Assembly: GCA_039619475.1 (NCBI GenBank)
Contig: CM077116.1
Location: 100,733,164 to 100,797,163 of the forward strand
Source: Icerya purchasi
Taxonomy: Eukaryota > Arthropoda > Insecta > Hemiptera > Monophlebidae
Direction: 5' to 3'
Length of the DNA: 64,000 bases
The notes beneath the pieces are model-generated. The model was not told where the DNA came from and did no database searches. It was given only the letters and a program-made list of their open reading frames with translations. The translations under genes were made by a program, and so were the position numbers. Positions 24,491 to 36,239 of this stretch are shown here, in pieces. Positions within the stretch are counted from its first letter, which is position 1. Each line of letters begins with the position of its first letter.

Positions 24491-25533
24491 ACGTTTCTTA
24501 TCAAAAAAAACAACAAATATTACAACTTGGCAAACGGCGTGGTCGTACTGTAGAAATATGAATGTTACGCCGAAAAGATGCGAATTTTCACTACCTACGA
24601 TGGTTACTATAAATCAGCAAACTTTTAGTATCAGATGTGCAACCAAAAAAAAAAAAAAAAAGAAGAAGAAAAAAAAGAGAAGAGAATTGAGTATGAACGA
24701 TTCGTGTAACTTATTCTATTTTATTCAGCGTGTGTATTTTTATCGAGAGCGTGTGTGTGCGCGAAAATATAATCGAATTATATTCGGTTTGCGTCACGTA
24801 CGGATTATTTACAGAGAGCATAATGTTCCGATTAATTTGATCGATTGGTCGAAGTGATTGCTGTCAAATGGCACCATCCGCGCCTCACAACTTGGCGTCG
24901 CCTGGTTTTGCCGCGCACATCGGCTAAAAATCAAGATATAAAAAGAAGTTGGCGGGTGATCTCTTGTTAACCTTTCGATGGCGCACATTCGATTGGTAGT
25001 AGGCCCGGTACTAGGCGCGAAAAGTCATTTGGGGATTGCCGTTCTCCTGCTGAGTGAAAATAAATGTTGCTTCCTTATCAGCGTACAATATACTACACCG
25101 ATGGGAATTCACCCTATTCGGACTGCCATTAAGACCTGTAACAATTGTGGCGTCGTTCGTCGACTTTCTGCATTTTTTATATTGTTCCTCGATCTAATCT
25201 GCTTGATTTCTCGTATTTTTTTCTTTTCTGTTCTCCATGATTCCCTTAATGTTTTTTCGTCACAGTTAGCGCCTGATCTACGAACCAGCGCTATCGCTCG
25301 AAGTAATTTAAGCCAAATTCACACATATACACCTATATATATATATATATATATATGTATTATGTTCAAAAGATAGTTTTTAAAATTTCATCTGCGCAGG
25401 TGAAAGGGTCGTAAATACTAAGTCGACTGGTAATAATTTTGCCGCCCCCTATCAAGTGTACTCGCAATTGTAGAGGAATTTTCGAGTGTTTATGAAATTA
25501 CCGCGACCACACACATTCTGAAAAATTATTATT
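24491..25533. other. Non-coding stretch between palindrome and hAT element
   Basis: Contains an A-rich run (24647-24675) and (TA)n. The frame across 24468-24857 is partly palindrome arm and poly-lysine from A runs. Confidence 0.45.
25333..25357. repeat. (TA)n microsatellite
   Basis: Twelve TA units. Confidence 0.93.
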
Positions 25534-25541
25534 ATTCGCTC

Positions 25542-25957
25542 CAGGCCCGTGCCCAGGATTTTAGAAAGGGAGGGGTTTTGAAAATTTTCTGCGCATATTT
25601 TATAAATAACAATAAATTTTTCACTAATATTTATACTATTAATAATTTCCATCATTTAGATGTACATATTAATTTACATAAATGAATTACCCCGTATATG
25701 AACATTAATAAAAATTACACATATGTTATTTGATTATACTCGTAATAAAAAGTTTTTCCTTAAGATATTAATGAAGTACCTAAAAATATAGAGAAATTTT
25801 TTTCTTTTTTCTTTTAAAGGTAAGAACACCCTAAAAAATCATTAATATTTATTTTAAATTTTTGATTTTTTTCAGACTTTTGTGTGTTTATAAATATTAT
25901 TTCAGTTCTCATGGGAGGGGTTTAACCCCCAAAACCCACCCCGTGGACACGGCCTTG
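25542..25957. mobile_element. Non-autonomous hAT element (416 bp) with 8-bp target duplication
   Basis: The left end starts CAGGCCCGTGCCCAGG and the right end, reverse complemented, starts CAAGGCCGTGTCCACGG. They match at 12 of 16 positions and have the CA(R)GG start common in hAT elements. Both ends are followed inward by G-rich sequence and then AT-rich sequence. The element is flanked by a perfect 8-bp direct repeat, ATTCGCTC, at 25534-25541 and 25958-25965, the target-duplication length of hAT transposons. No transposase is encoded, so it would have been moved in trans. Confidence 0.78.
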
Positions 25958-25965
25958 ATTCGCTC

Positions 25966-26560
25966 GGTAGGAATTTTAAAAACAATCAACTTAACCGATG
26001 AGAGAGGTAGTAGTTGCGCGCCAAATTTCGAGTCCGACGGATTTTCAGTTTGTTATTTTCCTTTAAAGAAACGAACAGTCCAGCTAAAAGTCATAGCGAA
26101 ACTAGGCTGTGTAATTGGCTCGCGACTTGGCTGGAAAGGTGGTCGACTTCTTCAGGCTGCATATTAATTGGTAAATGGCGTAACGATGACCGGCGAAACT
26201 CAGCAACAGCGAATGAAGCTGTTCGCGAAAGTTGATATAATTTCGTGAAGTGCACGGCCCGATTAATAAAGTGCGCGCGTGAACTCGGTCGCCGCTACGA
26301 TAAACAAAAATTAATCGAATGAAAACTTTTTGCTTATCAACAGCAGAGCACACCATTTAGCTGCTTGCGCTGCCTCTTCTGTGTAAGCCTATGTCTGCTG
26401 CGAGCCACCAATTTAATGCAGTGCCGTGGACGTACGGTCAGGGCAACAGCTCCCGCATCTCGCATCTCGCAGCCGATTAATATTTAATAACTATTAATTT
26501 CCTTTTCCTGCAATGCTCGCCGTTTTCCCTATCACCACCTGAAATCTCCCCCCTACTGTA
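25966..26560. promoter_or_regulatory. Candidate intronic regulatory island with clustered ATTA sites
   Basis: Balanced composition, no repeats, and many homeodomain cores: catattaattgg, ccgattaataaa, aaaaattaatcg, gccgattaatatttaataac and tattaatttcc, along with CAGCTG-free GC blocks. Frames across it are short and unlike proteins. It abuts the hAT element, whose insertion stopped at its edge. Confidence 0.33.
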
Positions 26561-27775
26561 ATTTACCGATCCGTTTCCAGCGCGTCCTCGGTGAAACATC
26601 AATTTCCTTTTTGAAAAACGCCGCATTCTGCGCTTCGCAGCCATTAAAATTAACCTGCGTAGTCGGTAAAGTAAGGATACGAATGAAAATATTCAAACTG
26701 TAAGTAATCAACACATCTTCAAGCGATTGAATGTGCATGGGAGACATTTTTTCCGGGCAACATTCCATCTTTAGATGTAGAAACAAGGTACACGAATGTC
26801 TTATGTGAATTCCGTTATCTGAAGGAGACTTGAAGCATAAAAAGTAAGTCTTTTTCTTCGGATATTCAGACGGTACAGTATACTATTATCCCTTATTTCG
26901 AAAACTAAAGAGATACTCGAGAGGAGGATTCTTAATTCTACTATGTTTCGGTTGTTTATGTTTATTAATCGCTCGTTATCTGCAGCGTGATTCGGCATAT
27001 TCGACCGTGGTTGTCGCGATAAGAACCTCATAAGTTCGATATATAAAAGTAATCGTTAATTGAAACCCGCACATCAATCTTATTCGTTTCGGTAATACCG
27101 ATGTCAGATACTTGGGGGACTGTGTAATTAAGTGAAATCTTTTGCGTATACCTTGCCGGCAGAGTATTACTGTGAACCCTACCTACACGTGTACAACAAG
27201 AACGTACTATTATTGAGCGGTAGTACTCACTAATCTGCCAACGAACCGTTCTCGGTTGAAGAGATGAAGAGGGACCGACGCAGACAGCAAAACTGAAATT
27301 CGTAAAGCGTACAATTGCGAGATAAATCGGAATAAAATGTTTTTCTAGTGCGTAAGAACTGACTCGGAATAAAATTACGGAGGCGATTTGTAAGAACCTT
27401 AAAGGGCCAGATGCTGGAAATTAAGGCAAAAAATATGTATACGCGTCATTTGAAAAACATGTTTGGATAGATCTACGATTGTGTACAATCGTTTTTTGTT
27501 TCCATTAGATCTAATAGGTTATTATTTCTGGATTAGGAACTTACGCGTCCGATTAATGGCGCCTGAGCGATTCTTTTTCTTCCAGATTTTTATTTTCGCT
27601 TCTTAATTTTCTAATTTTACCATTTCTAATAAGTTTCTGATGAAATAAATCATACGCGATAATACGTTCTCGTCACTCGCCGTGTAATAAGAATTACCGT
27701 CCGCTGAGCAATCTGTTGTTTTACTAGAAGACAGTATTTCCATATTTATTTATTTAATACTAAATTTTCATAAGA

Positions 27776-27800
27776 TTTTTTTTTTTTTTTTTTTTTTTTT
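27776..27800. repeat. T25 homopolymer
   Basis: Pure T run. No adjoining retroposon body was recognised. Confidence 0.9.
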
Positions 27801-28108
27801 GTAAAGCAGCAAAGCAACTATAAAAACAATATTTTCATACAATTAACAATAAAAAGTTGACCGAAATTTTCATAAAAATCGGCAATAAAATGAAAAGCTA
27901 TATTAAAGACAGGCGAAAAAAATTTCTAAATCGGAGGGTCGCACAATTTTTGTAATTTCATGCCAGTTCGGATGTGTTCTGTTCGAAATTGATAAAAATC
28001 TTTCGATACACCTAGTCTCGGAGTCGCCGATTAAAAAAAAAGCAGTATATCAACGTATTAAATAATAATGAAAGTACGTTTATCTACCTATACATATAAA
28101 CATATAAT

Positions 28109-28135
28109 ATGATATGATATATGATATGTTATATG

Positions 28136-28172
<37 letters not shown>

Positions 28173-28213
28173 ATGTTATATGTTATATATATATATATAT
28201 ATATATATGATAT
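28109..28213. repeat. Higher-order (TA)n repeat with TGATATGTTATATGTTATA unit
   Basis: The unit TGATATGTTATATGTTATA followed by (TA)n occurs twice, then a partial third TGATATGTATATT. The copies differ mainly in TA count, as expected from slippage or unequal exchange. Confidence 0.85.
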
Positions 28214-30122
28214 GTATATTGTGAATATAAGAATAATTACGTTATGTAAATTTGCGTCATAGGAACGCCTAGTGTGTAATATTTGTATATGCGTCGGTCG
28301 CATTAAGCAGCGTAGTTCAACACGGCAGGGGTAAAGTGTTTAAAACTTTTAAACAAATGTTATATATTTTACGGAACAGTCGCTTCCGGCAGAGAAATGT
28401 TTCTATTTTGTTCGCGTTATAGTTTGGTAGAAGTTTAGTGAAAATTTATTTCAGTTTGTACAATAAATGAAATGCATTTTAACTATTTAATGTACTGTTA
28501 CTATTTTTTCTGCTTCATTTAAATATTCTCTACTTCTAGTTTTAACGACCTTTGCAATATTAAAGGGGGTTTTACATAATAAGTACAATGAAAAATTGGA
28601 TAAAATTATAATCAGCGTGTGACCGAGGGATAGCGAAAAATCCGGTGTGAAAGAATGCTCCGATACTGCTGGTCATGCCGGCAAGTCATTAACTTGGCTA
28701 AAGAGAAAGTTTTTCAAGTTCTTAATGTGTAAGACATTAGTTTTGTCGAGTAATAGTTGAATACTCTGTTTGTTTTTCGTGTTTTATTCGTCAGGCGCTG
28801 TGTGTACTGTCAGCGAATCATCGAGAAGCGTAATATAAAACGAAAGAACAAACAGCCAATCAGATCGAACGTTTGACAAACTAAGCACTTTTCTATACTG
28901 GCAAAACGCTTGCAATTTTTTTTTTTTTTTCGCTGCAAAACTATGACTAGGCAACCGAAAAATTTGGTCATAGTGAAATGGCACGTTTAAGGCGCCTAAT
29001 TTATAAACTGACGTGTAAACTATGAAAAGCAGGGCAGAAAACCGGATCGGCAGTTCAGAAAAGTTTGTTGATACTGAAATCGAATTCGTAATGGGGCTGT
29101 AATTTTTCTTTAAATGATGTACTTTAATTTTCTTTTTTTCATTTTAAGGCGAAGGTACATTTACACATTGTAGCTTTTAAGTTACATTACGCTTAATTTA
29201 TTTATCTTTTTAAATTAATTTTGCGCAATTGTTCTCTTAAATTATTCATTGTAGTTTTATTAATTTCCTTTATCAGATATCCGATTTATTTTATAAAAAT
29301 TATTATTTTTTTTTTAATTAAAAAAAAACAACAGAACAAAGTGCTTTATTTAATTTGTTTTTGTTATTGTAGTATACGATCAATGGTGAGTTCATTACAT
29401 TTCATCATTTTTCTCTCTTAGTAGTACGGGAAAAATTGCAATTCGCCTCTCTGAGAGAATCACAAATCCGCACGTAAAAAAATATAAGTAATTCTTATTT
29501 AAGACTTCCGTCAATATTTTTTTCCCTTTTTGACACGATGGGGTACTAAAACGTAGCAAGGGGATTTCATGAAAACTTAAGTTGTCTTCTGCTAGAGTTT
29601 TATAACAACGATATTCTCGAGTTCCCGTTGGACAATTTTTAATTGTTCCCCCATTCGTAAGTGTGTAAAACTTTTCGTGCACACGTATTTTATTAAAAAT
29701 CAGAAACGAGAAATATTGAAATAAACGGTATAATCTGTGAAATATGAGGGTCTTTTAAAATTTGTTGCGCTTATTAAAGTGAAAATTAAGGGGCTCAATA
29801 TTACATCATTTCTGTCGGCAGTTTAATGCGAATAAAATTCTGATCGTTTTAACAAGCCGTCTTTACGACCGACCAATCGATCCCCACCAGCTATTTATAC
29901 TATATAATGTGACTGTATCTGTTTAGTGAAAATTTGCTTACTGCCGAAAAGTTCATATTTCCCGATGACGTTCGATTTATTTAAAAGCACGGAACTTATC
30001 GCAAGTTCGATTTTTGAACTGTATCATTTTAATGGTTTAATATAAAAAATATAAAGAAAATAGCCCTTACGAAAAATGAACTCCAAAAATACGTTAAGAC
30101 GTTCATTTGAAAAATTGATAAC

Positions 30123-30180
30123 ATAGTTTTTTTTGTTTTTTGTTCTTTTTTGTTTTTTTGTTTTTTGTTTTTGTTTTTTG
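30123..30180. repeat. (GTTTTTT)n degenerate repeat
   Basis: Runs of five to eight T separated by single G for about 58 nt. Confidence 0.85.
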
Positions 30181-30960
30181 GGCGTGGAAAATTTAACCCA
30201 TCGACAAACATAGCTCTGAGACACATGATGCAAGTGTTTTTTTCTTCATGGTGTGGCATATTGCGCGCGAAACTTGCGTCGCATCATAAAATTTTACCAT
30301 CATGCGGCTAAATAACTTCGGAATGTGAAATACTACATTAATATCGATACGAATATAATAAATACGGTACAATTCTTGTGCCTGTTATTTTTGATGGACA
30401 GTTTGATACCGACTAATTATCGACATCAGATTTTTGTAGACGCCGTATTAAATGTGGCAAATTTTACTTATAAACCGATTAAACGAAAGTATGTTTGCTA
30501 ACGTTTCTCTTGGAGTTTTTAAGTTGTAGTACTGGTATACATACCGCATCATGTTGACGTTATAAATGTGATTTTCTTTCATACCGTTATGATATTTGAT
30601 GAGCTTCTTTAAATAGACAAAATCTTTTTTTTTTCTTTTTTTTTTTTCTTTTCCATCTCTGGGTTATTTGATTTTAATTTTGAGTGTCTCTTTAGGTACC
30701 CTGACGTCCGCCACCGCATTTCACTTCTTCTTGGTTTTTTGTTCCCACATCCCGCCGGTCCGAGTGGTTTCTTCTTCCGGTTGGATTTGCTTTGCTTTAC
30801 TTCGTTTGGTTTGGCTTCCCTTGGTCTGATGCCCGGGGCCTTTCCCTCCGGTGCTTCCTCCGGATAGGTTTCGAGTGGGTCCTCAGGTGAGGTTTATTGT
30901 CAACTCTTTTAGGCGGGGTTCCTGTAATTTTCACTCATCGGGCTAGGTGAACAGTCATTT

Positions 30961-31012
30961 TCAGGTGAGGATTCCAAGCAATTTTCAGGTAGTTCCCAGT
31001 CCATGTTCAGGT
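30961..31012 (+). repeat. Degenerate 22-24-nt repeat containing TCAGGT
   Basis: TCAGGT starts at 30961, 30985 and 31007, with a further CTCAGGTGAGG at 30882 and CTAGGTGAAC at 30943. Each unit juxtaposes an acceptor-like CAG and a donor-like GTGAGG or GTAATT. Confidence 0.4.
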
Positions 31013-31247
31013 AATTCAACTGTTGTTGTTACAGTATTCTATATTTTTGTTTTGTTCGGTTGGTTGTTCTTTGCGTTTCCCTTGTGGGATTTTCGTATGT
31101 TTTTTATTTTATTTTTTGTGGCGTTATCTGTTAGCGGGTTTTTTTTTTCCGATTTGTTTTGCGCTCTTTGTGTCCGTTTCTGTATTTAGTTTTATTTTTA
31201 TAAGTTGTTATTCGTTTTTATTTCTCCTTGCCCCAACTATGACCCGA

Positions 31248-31318
31248 TGTTTGTTTTTTTTTTTTTATTCCTTTTATATGTTTTTTTTTTTATTCCTTTT
31301 ATATATTTTTTTTTTACC
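31248..31318. repeat. Tandem repeat of about 30 nt, T-rich
   Basis: The unit T11-13 followed by ATTCCTTTTATAT(G/A) occurs twice with a third partial T run. Confidence 0.75.
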
Positions 31319-31609
31319 TTTTTTCTCATATGTTTTTATATTTGATCTATCTGTTGTTATGCGTTTTGTCGGTTTTTCCTGTTTAGAGGTAGGTTATCTG
31401 TTTTGTTTTGGGTTTTTCATGATTTCTGATTCTTATTTTATTGTTATTGTCGATCGCAATTTTTTGGCTCCGTTCTTCAGTTTGCTTCTGATGATGGTCA
31501 GTGTAAGCTAGTCGAAACGTTAAGCGAATAAATATCTTTTTAAAAGAACACAGTTGTTTCCGAAAATTATTTATCATGAGTAAACACACTGTGAAAGCTT
31601 TAAATATTT

Positions 31610-31682
31610 AATACACAAAGTACTATTATTATTTATTTAATAGTTGTTTTATTAAATAAATAATATGAGTATTTTGTGTATT
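31610..31682. repeat. Palindrome, arms 33 nt
   Basis: AATACACAAAGTACT...TTTAATA (31610-31642) pairs with 31650-31682 across a 7-nt loop with three mismatches. Weaker pairing (acacact/agtgtgt) extends it outward to about 31584-31691. It lies directly downstream of the hammerhead-like end at 31488-31520. Confidence 0.8.
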
Positions 31683-31691
31683 TATAGTGTG

Positions 31692-32391
31692 TTATATTTA
31701 TTTCAAAAGCTCATAAAATATCACAACGGTATGAAAGAAAATCACATTAAATGAAGGTAAACGAATAAAACCAGTTTTCAGAATTACGTATCCCCGATGT
31801 GATCGAGGCTCTAGAATTATACGTATTTTACGCTACAAGTCACCAGGAGGAAAGTTGCGGCGCGGTCAGTTGAATGAATTTTTGATACTATTTTTTTTTT
31901 CGTGATCGTTCGTTTCCAAAAGACATCAGCTCGGAACAGATTTCGCGTTGTTTCGGTACTAACGATGGTCTTTCGAATATCGCCGTTTTTTTGTTTTTTT
32001 TTAAAGAAAAAGAAACAAAAAAACTCTAGTACTACGTGCCCAAAAAGAAAACAAACGGGACCTTTGAAACGAGTCGATAATTGCAGCTCATTTTATTCGG
32101 AGTGTGATCGATCGATCGGCAGTCGGAGTGACCGGACTCCAGTCAAAATATGAAATTTATGCTGGAACAGTGGACTCGCCCTTTTCCGTTATAAGTCGAA
32201 AATAACAACGGTAATGTACTTTGCCTGAAATTCGAGCAGCTGTCTATCGAAACGTAACAAGCCGTCGCTAGCGAATGTCAGCAAAACGAGAAAAAAAAAC
32301 ATCGCGTCCAACTGAGCTCTGCGCCTAACCCTCGTTTTTTGTTTCTCAAGCGGGGAATTTACGAATGCCTCGGATGAGCTCACAAAAACTT

Positions 32392-32429
<38 letters not shown>

Positions 32430-33698
32430 ACATTTCTACTTCCGCTTTATTGCCCTTCTATATGTAGGATATATTTAATCATGCAAATGTGCAATCGACT
32501 TATGACGCGCGTACGCAAGAGCGACAGAGCGAAGAGAGGGGAAAAGAAAGAGATAGGAACAAAAAAGATTTGAGTCACTTTTTTGTTCGGTGAAAATTTG
32601 ATCGCGTGCGTGTATATCTTCATCGCCGGAGAAGTTAATAAAGTTATTACGGAGCGGTGGGATGATACGAACTAGATAGATATGCTATACGCAGCGATTA
32701 CGTTTTCCAGGTTTCTACACTCTGTTCACTCGCACCTTCCTTTTGGAATTCCGGTCGTCCGTCCGTGTTTTTTCACCATTATAACGAGCTGGCCCGGCCT
32801 GCTGCACCTAACGAAATCGAAGCGCTAACTAGATTCCACCCTAGTTGCCCCTGCGGGGTCATAACGTCGACCCTTTCCGGCCCTTACATTCTCCGAGATG
32901 GATATATATTAAAATATTTTTTAATTTTGTTTTTATCGTTCCACCATCAGAAGACCGATTCGCCAGCTGGAGTGTAGTTTCATTGCGAAAGGTATACAGT
33001 TTCAAATGTTGAACGACCGCCCACATGATTTATTTCACGAAACATTTTTGTCAGCTCGTCTCTCTAGTTCAGCTTCTCACGTTAACATATACCGCTCTCT
33101 ATCGCACCTTATTAATAATGTTTCCTCTCTCCCGCCTTCTACGTATGTGTGCATGTACTCTCTCCGCTGGTCATTTTGAGTCGCGTTTTATTTAATATTA
33201 ATTCGTTTTATTTAAGCAATTTTCGAAATTTTTGCTTTTTATTATAACGGCGGTCGTTTATGTTTTTCACGTACTTATAAAAAAAAAAAAAAAGAGGAAA
33301 AGTACACTTGTTATAAAGTCCAGTTAAGCTCGCGGCTGTCGACGAATTTTTGCACATTATACAACCGGATTTTCTTTTCGCATTCCTAATTCACTAAAAC
33401 TGTTTCGACGTACGCCAGAACGCTTGATACGAATTTACCTGCTGCGCATTACGAAGGTTTTAGACATTTTTAAACAACAACTTTTTCACATCTTTTACCG
33501 AGTGAAATTTTTTTATAAAATCAAAACTGATGTCTGTCTTTCTTTTCTTTTCATACCTTTACCCTTTTATTCCCTCTCTTGGGTACGCCAACAAGGGGAC
33601 TGGCCCATAAACCACATAATAAGGGGAACAAGGAAATCGCAGTTATTACGATTAAATCGTCAACACAGTTTATGTATAAGGTGTAGTATGTGTCCTTA
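31692..33698. other. Non-coding stretch
   Basis: Contains the (CA)n repeat and moderately complex sequence at 32090-33150 that may include regulatory DNA. No exon found. Confidence 0.4.
32392..32428. repeat. (CA)n microsatellite
   Basis: About 18 CA units between GC-containing single-copy sequence. Confidence 0.97.
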
Positions 33699-33911
33699 AT
33701 GTATCGCTACGGATCGCAAGAATAGAAAAGGTTTTTGCGAAATTCTAAACTGCGAGCAGTACCTGTCGGTGGGAGGGTACGTTGTCAACAGGAGCATGCT
33801 TTGTAAATTCTACAAGTGTCACGAGCTGCACGTGAAGAAGATCGGTAGGGCTCCTACGAGGGGTGGAGTCTTACTGGCTGCTGGACACAACGTTTCGTGT
33901 AACTTCTTGTA
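33699..33911 (+). CDS. Candidate terminal exon, cysteine-containing, family unknown
   Basis: A frame open from the stop at 33696-33698 to the TAA at 33909-33911 encodes 70 residues. It includes GFCEILNCEQYLSVGG, NRSMLCKFYKCHELH and a final NVSCNFL. Six cysteines lie in a basic, glycine-containing sequence, as in a small secreted peptide or a cysteine-rich terminal domain, but I do not recognise the family. The segment is visibly richer in G+C than its surroundings. The only internal ATG is well inside the frame, so it would have to be a downstream exon. Possible acceptors are cgcaag at 33720 and gaatag at 33725, both without a strong pyrimidine tract. No partner exon was identified. It may be chance open sequence. 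Confidence 0.28.
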
Positions 33912-33999
33912 ATGAATCTCCGACAGCGAGAACATAAATAGTGTGCAGGCGCGCTTAATTCACGGAGCGAATGCGATCGCCATTTTTCCCGGAAAACCG

Positions 34000-34900
34000 G
34001 AATTACATAAATCGAACTGTCCGAAACTTGGCCAACTCTGATGTTTGCAGCGCTGCTAGTCTCGAGCTTTCCGATCTAGAACTTCCGGGGTACGTCGTCA
34101 GTCGCACGCCAGATCCGCGCCGATGTTCCGTAGTCTGACAAAGGTGCCGACAGAACAGCGGCGACAAAATATCGAGCGGAGCGACTTCAATTAAGTTCAT
34201 CGCTTCTTCGATATTTAACGCGCGGTTTAACCGAGTTCAACTTTGGTTTGCAACTTTCAATTACACATGTCGTCGCCGAGCCAAGAATTGCGCGACGATG
34301 ACTAAAATTTCAGCCAGCGTATGTAAACAGATTAAGCCGGCATCGCGAAAGACGTAGAGAGAAGAAATGGCTTCAATTAAAGCTGCGGAGGTGCAGCGTG
34401 AAGAGCTGAAAAATTCAGAGCACACCGCTTCATGGCTGTTGGCCCGGCGGAAAGTTAGCAGACCGAAGGCACGTCTCATCTGACATGCTCGGCGGGCTAA
34501 CTTTTTAAACGAATTTAACTTATTCGTTTCATGTTGATAATTTTCTTCCATTTAAATCAGCTGATTTAGTTGCCAACTACTTAAACTTTTCCAGCTCGTC
34601 GTCTACCCTAATCATCCGCTGTTCCGGTGCGTCTTCGATAAAACTTCATTTGCAGCGAACGCGCGTAATCGGTTTAAAAGTGACGCGTGTTCAACACTTT
34701 TCGTTCGCTTTCGTCACACACTAGCTCGCGCAACTGCCGCTTCCAGCTTATTAGTCGCCGCGCAAATTAATTACCGCATCTCGCAGCCCGAAACGAAAAC
34801 TAACTCGACGACGACGACAACGACGACAACGACGCTACCTCTTACAACGACAATCGTTACACGCGAAATTCGCCACGCCTCCTCCTACCTTTTAATATCC
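34000..34900. promoter_or_regulatory. Candidate regulatory island, GC-richer
   Basis: About 900 nt with higher G+C, clustered CpG, caaattaattaccgc, cagctgattta and an (ACG)n run. Minus-strand frames here (65-96 codons) are arginine- and serine-rich without recognisable domains and lack splice sites, so regulatory DNA is the better guess. Confidence 0.27.
34806..34834. repeat. (ACG/ACA)n trinucleotide repeat
   Basis: Short imperfect run of CGACGA and CAACGA triplets within a GC-richer island. Confidence 0.8.
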
Positions 34901-36239
34901 GGCTTTCGTCCTTTCCTAGTATGTCCATCAAATCAGATGATTATTTCGCACAATAGTTCGTAGTTGCACTGCTACCGGACCTCGGAAGGTAACATCATCC
35001 GTCTGACCACTTTCCTTCCGAACGACGGGAAATCATTGAGGCACAAATAAATCGGCAAGTGGGTCGAGCGATCGTTCAGTTTTGAATAAGATTTTTATTT
35101 GCGATTAATTTTATTGTCTATCATTATAGTAGTTTTTTGTTTTTATTTTAATTTTTAACTGCGACCATTTTTTTTTTTTTTGGGGGGGGAAATTACATGA
35201 CTATTGCCACGAGACAGTGCGACACGGTTCCGTATCATCGAGTATTCGGGTTTTGATGAGGCAGTGATAATAATTCTCGGTTTAGATGAAAATGTAACGA
35301 TGCTGGTTTGACAGTAGCCAGATTCTGAATTTCCAGTGGGGAATTTGCGCGATAGGGCACGGCCTTTCTTTATGCAATACTATAACAAGCCAAAAATGTG
35401 TAATCGTAATACATACAGGTTTAGTTTTTTTGTTAACACTTGATATGCATATAAGTAAGCGTTTCGAATAGGCAAATTTTTAAGTTATGGCCAACATTTT
35501 TTGTTAATTAATTGCGCTGTGAATTAGCAAAATTGCCGGAAACGCCAGAGTTATAAAAATTTTACATACGATATAGAAACTTTCTCCTTGCAATCGATCG
35601 ATACGTTTACGACGTTTGTAACTGAAATCGTATCGGATAGTAATGAATTTTTAATTTAAAATCTATAAAACCCGTATCTAAAATAATCTATCGAAGCGAC
35701 TAATTTCTAGATATCACGCAGTAATGGGGGGAAAAAAGCCAAAAAACCCGATAAGATCTTGCGCCCGATCACAAATTTACTGGTTCAGAATAATATCGAT
35801 TGAAAAAAAAAAAACAAAAAAGTTCATTCGACAATCTGTAGAAATGTTTTAATTTGTATAAGATTCGCGGGAGAGATTTACTGCACACAAATGTCTATGC
35901 AGACATATGGTTTTACCAAATGTTATTTCTTTTTCGAAGCATTATTTAACTATTCGAGATACCTTCAAGGCGTCCTAACGTCGATTCTGTTTTTCAGATG
36001 ATACCGATATTATTAGGTTATCCATACTTCACGAACTCTTTTTTTTTTTTTTTTTTCTTTTTTCTTTATAAATTTAGTACATAAAAAATGTGCTTTTAGC
36101 CGTGAAAATATCAATGACATTTCCAAAATCTCTCCTTTATCGTTGAATTTTTATCGGATAAAGTGTTATTCGTCAAACTTTCTACCGGCAATGATAAATT
36201 GCTTTATAAGACAGCTCTGTCAGATTGTCAGGTGTCTTC
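34901..36239. other. AT-rich non-coding stretch
   Basis: Includes T/G homopolymers near 35168-35189 and a T-rich tract at 36039-36067. Nothing else recognised. Confidence 0.45.

Larger units (their letters stand above)
26561..30699. other. AT-rich non-coding stretch
   Basis: Holds the T25 run, the higher-order TA repeat and the GTTTTTT repeat. The 95-codon minus frame at 29395-29682 has no recognised domain. Confidence 0.4.
30700..31580 (+). mobile_element. T-rich retroelement-like segment ending in a hammerhead-like core
   Basis: A GC-containing start (30700-30900) passes into a degenerate TCAGGT repeat block and a long T-rich stretch. It then gives CTGATGATGGTCAGTG (31488-31503), CTAGTCGAAACGTTAAG (31508-31524) and GCGAATAAATATC. 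The last part has the same architecture as the two minus-strand ends (CTGATGATGG, short stem, GAAAcGTT, AATAAATA) but a different sequence. The long phenylalanine-rich frame across it reflects the T-rich composition, not a gene. Confidence 0.35.

Noticed and set aside
24468..24857. 129-codon plus frame with a poly-Lys run
   Set aside because: Begins inside a palindrome arm and crosses an A-rich tract.
31023..31511. 162-codon plus frame rich in Phe, Leu and Tyr
   Set aside because: It follows the T-rich composition and a T-run tandem repeat. The apparent membrane segments are an artefact of TTT and TTA codons.
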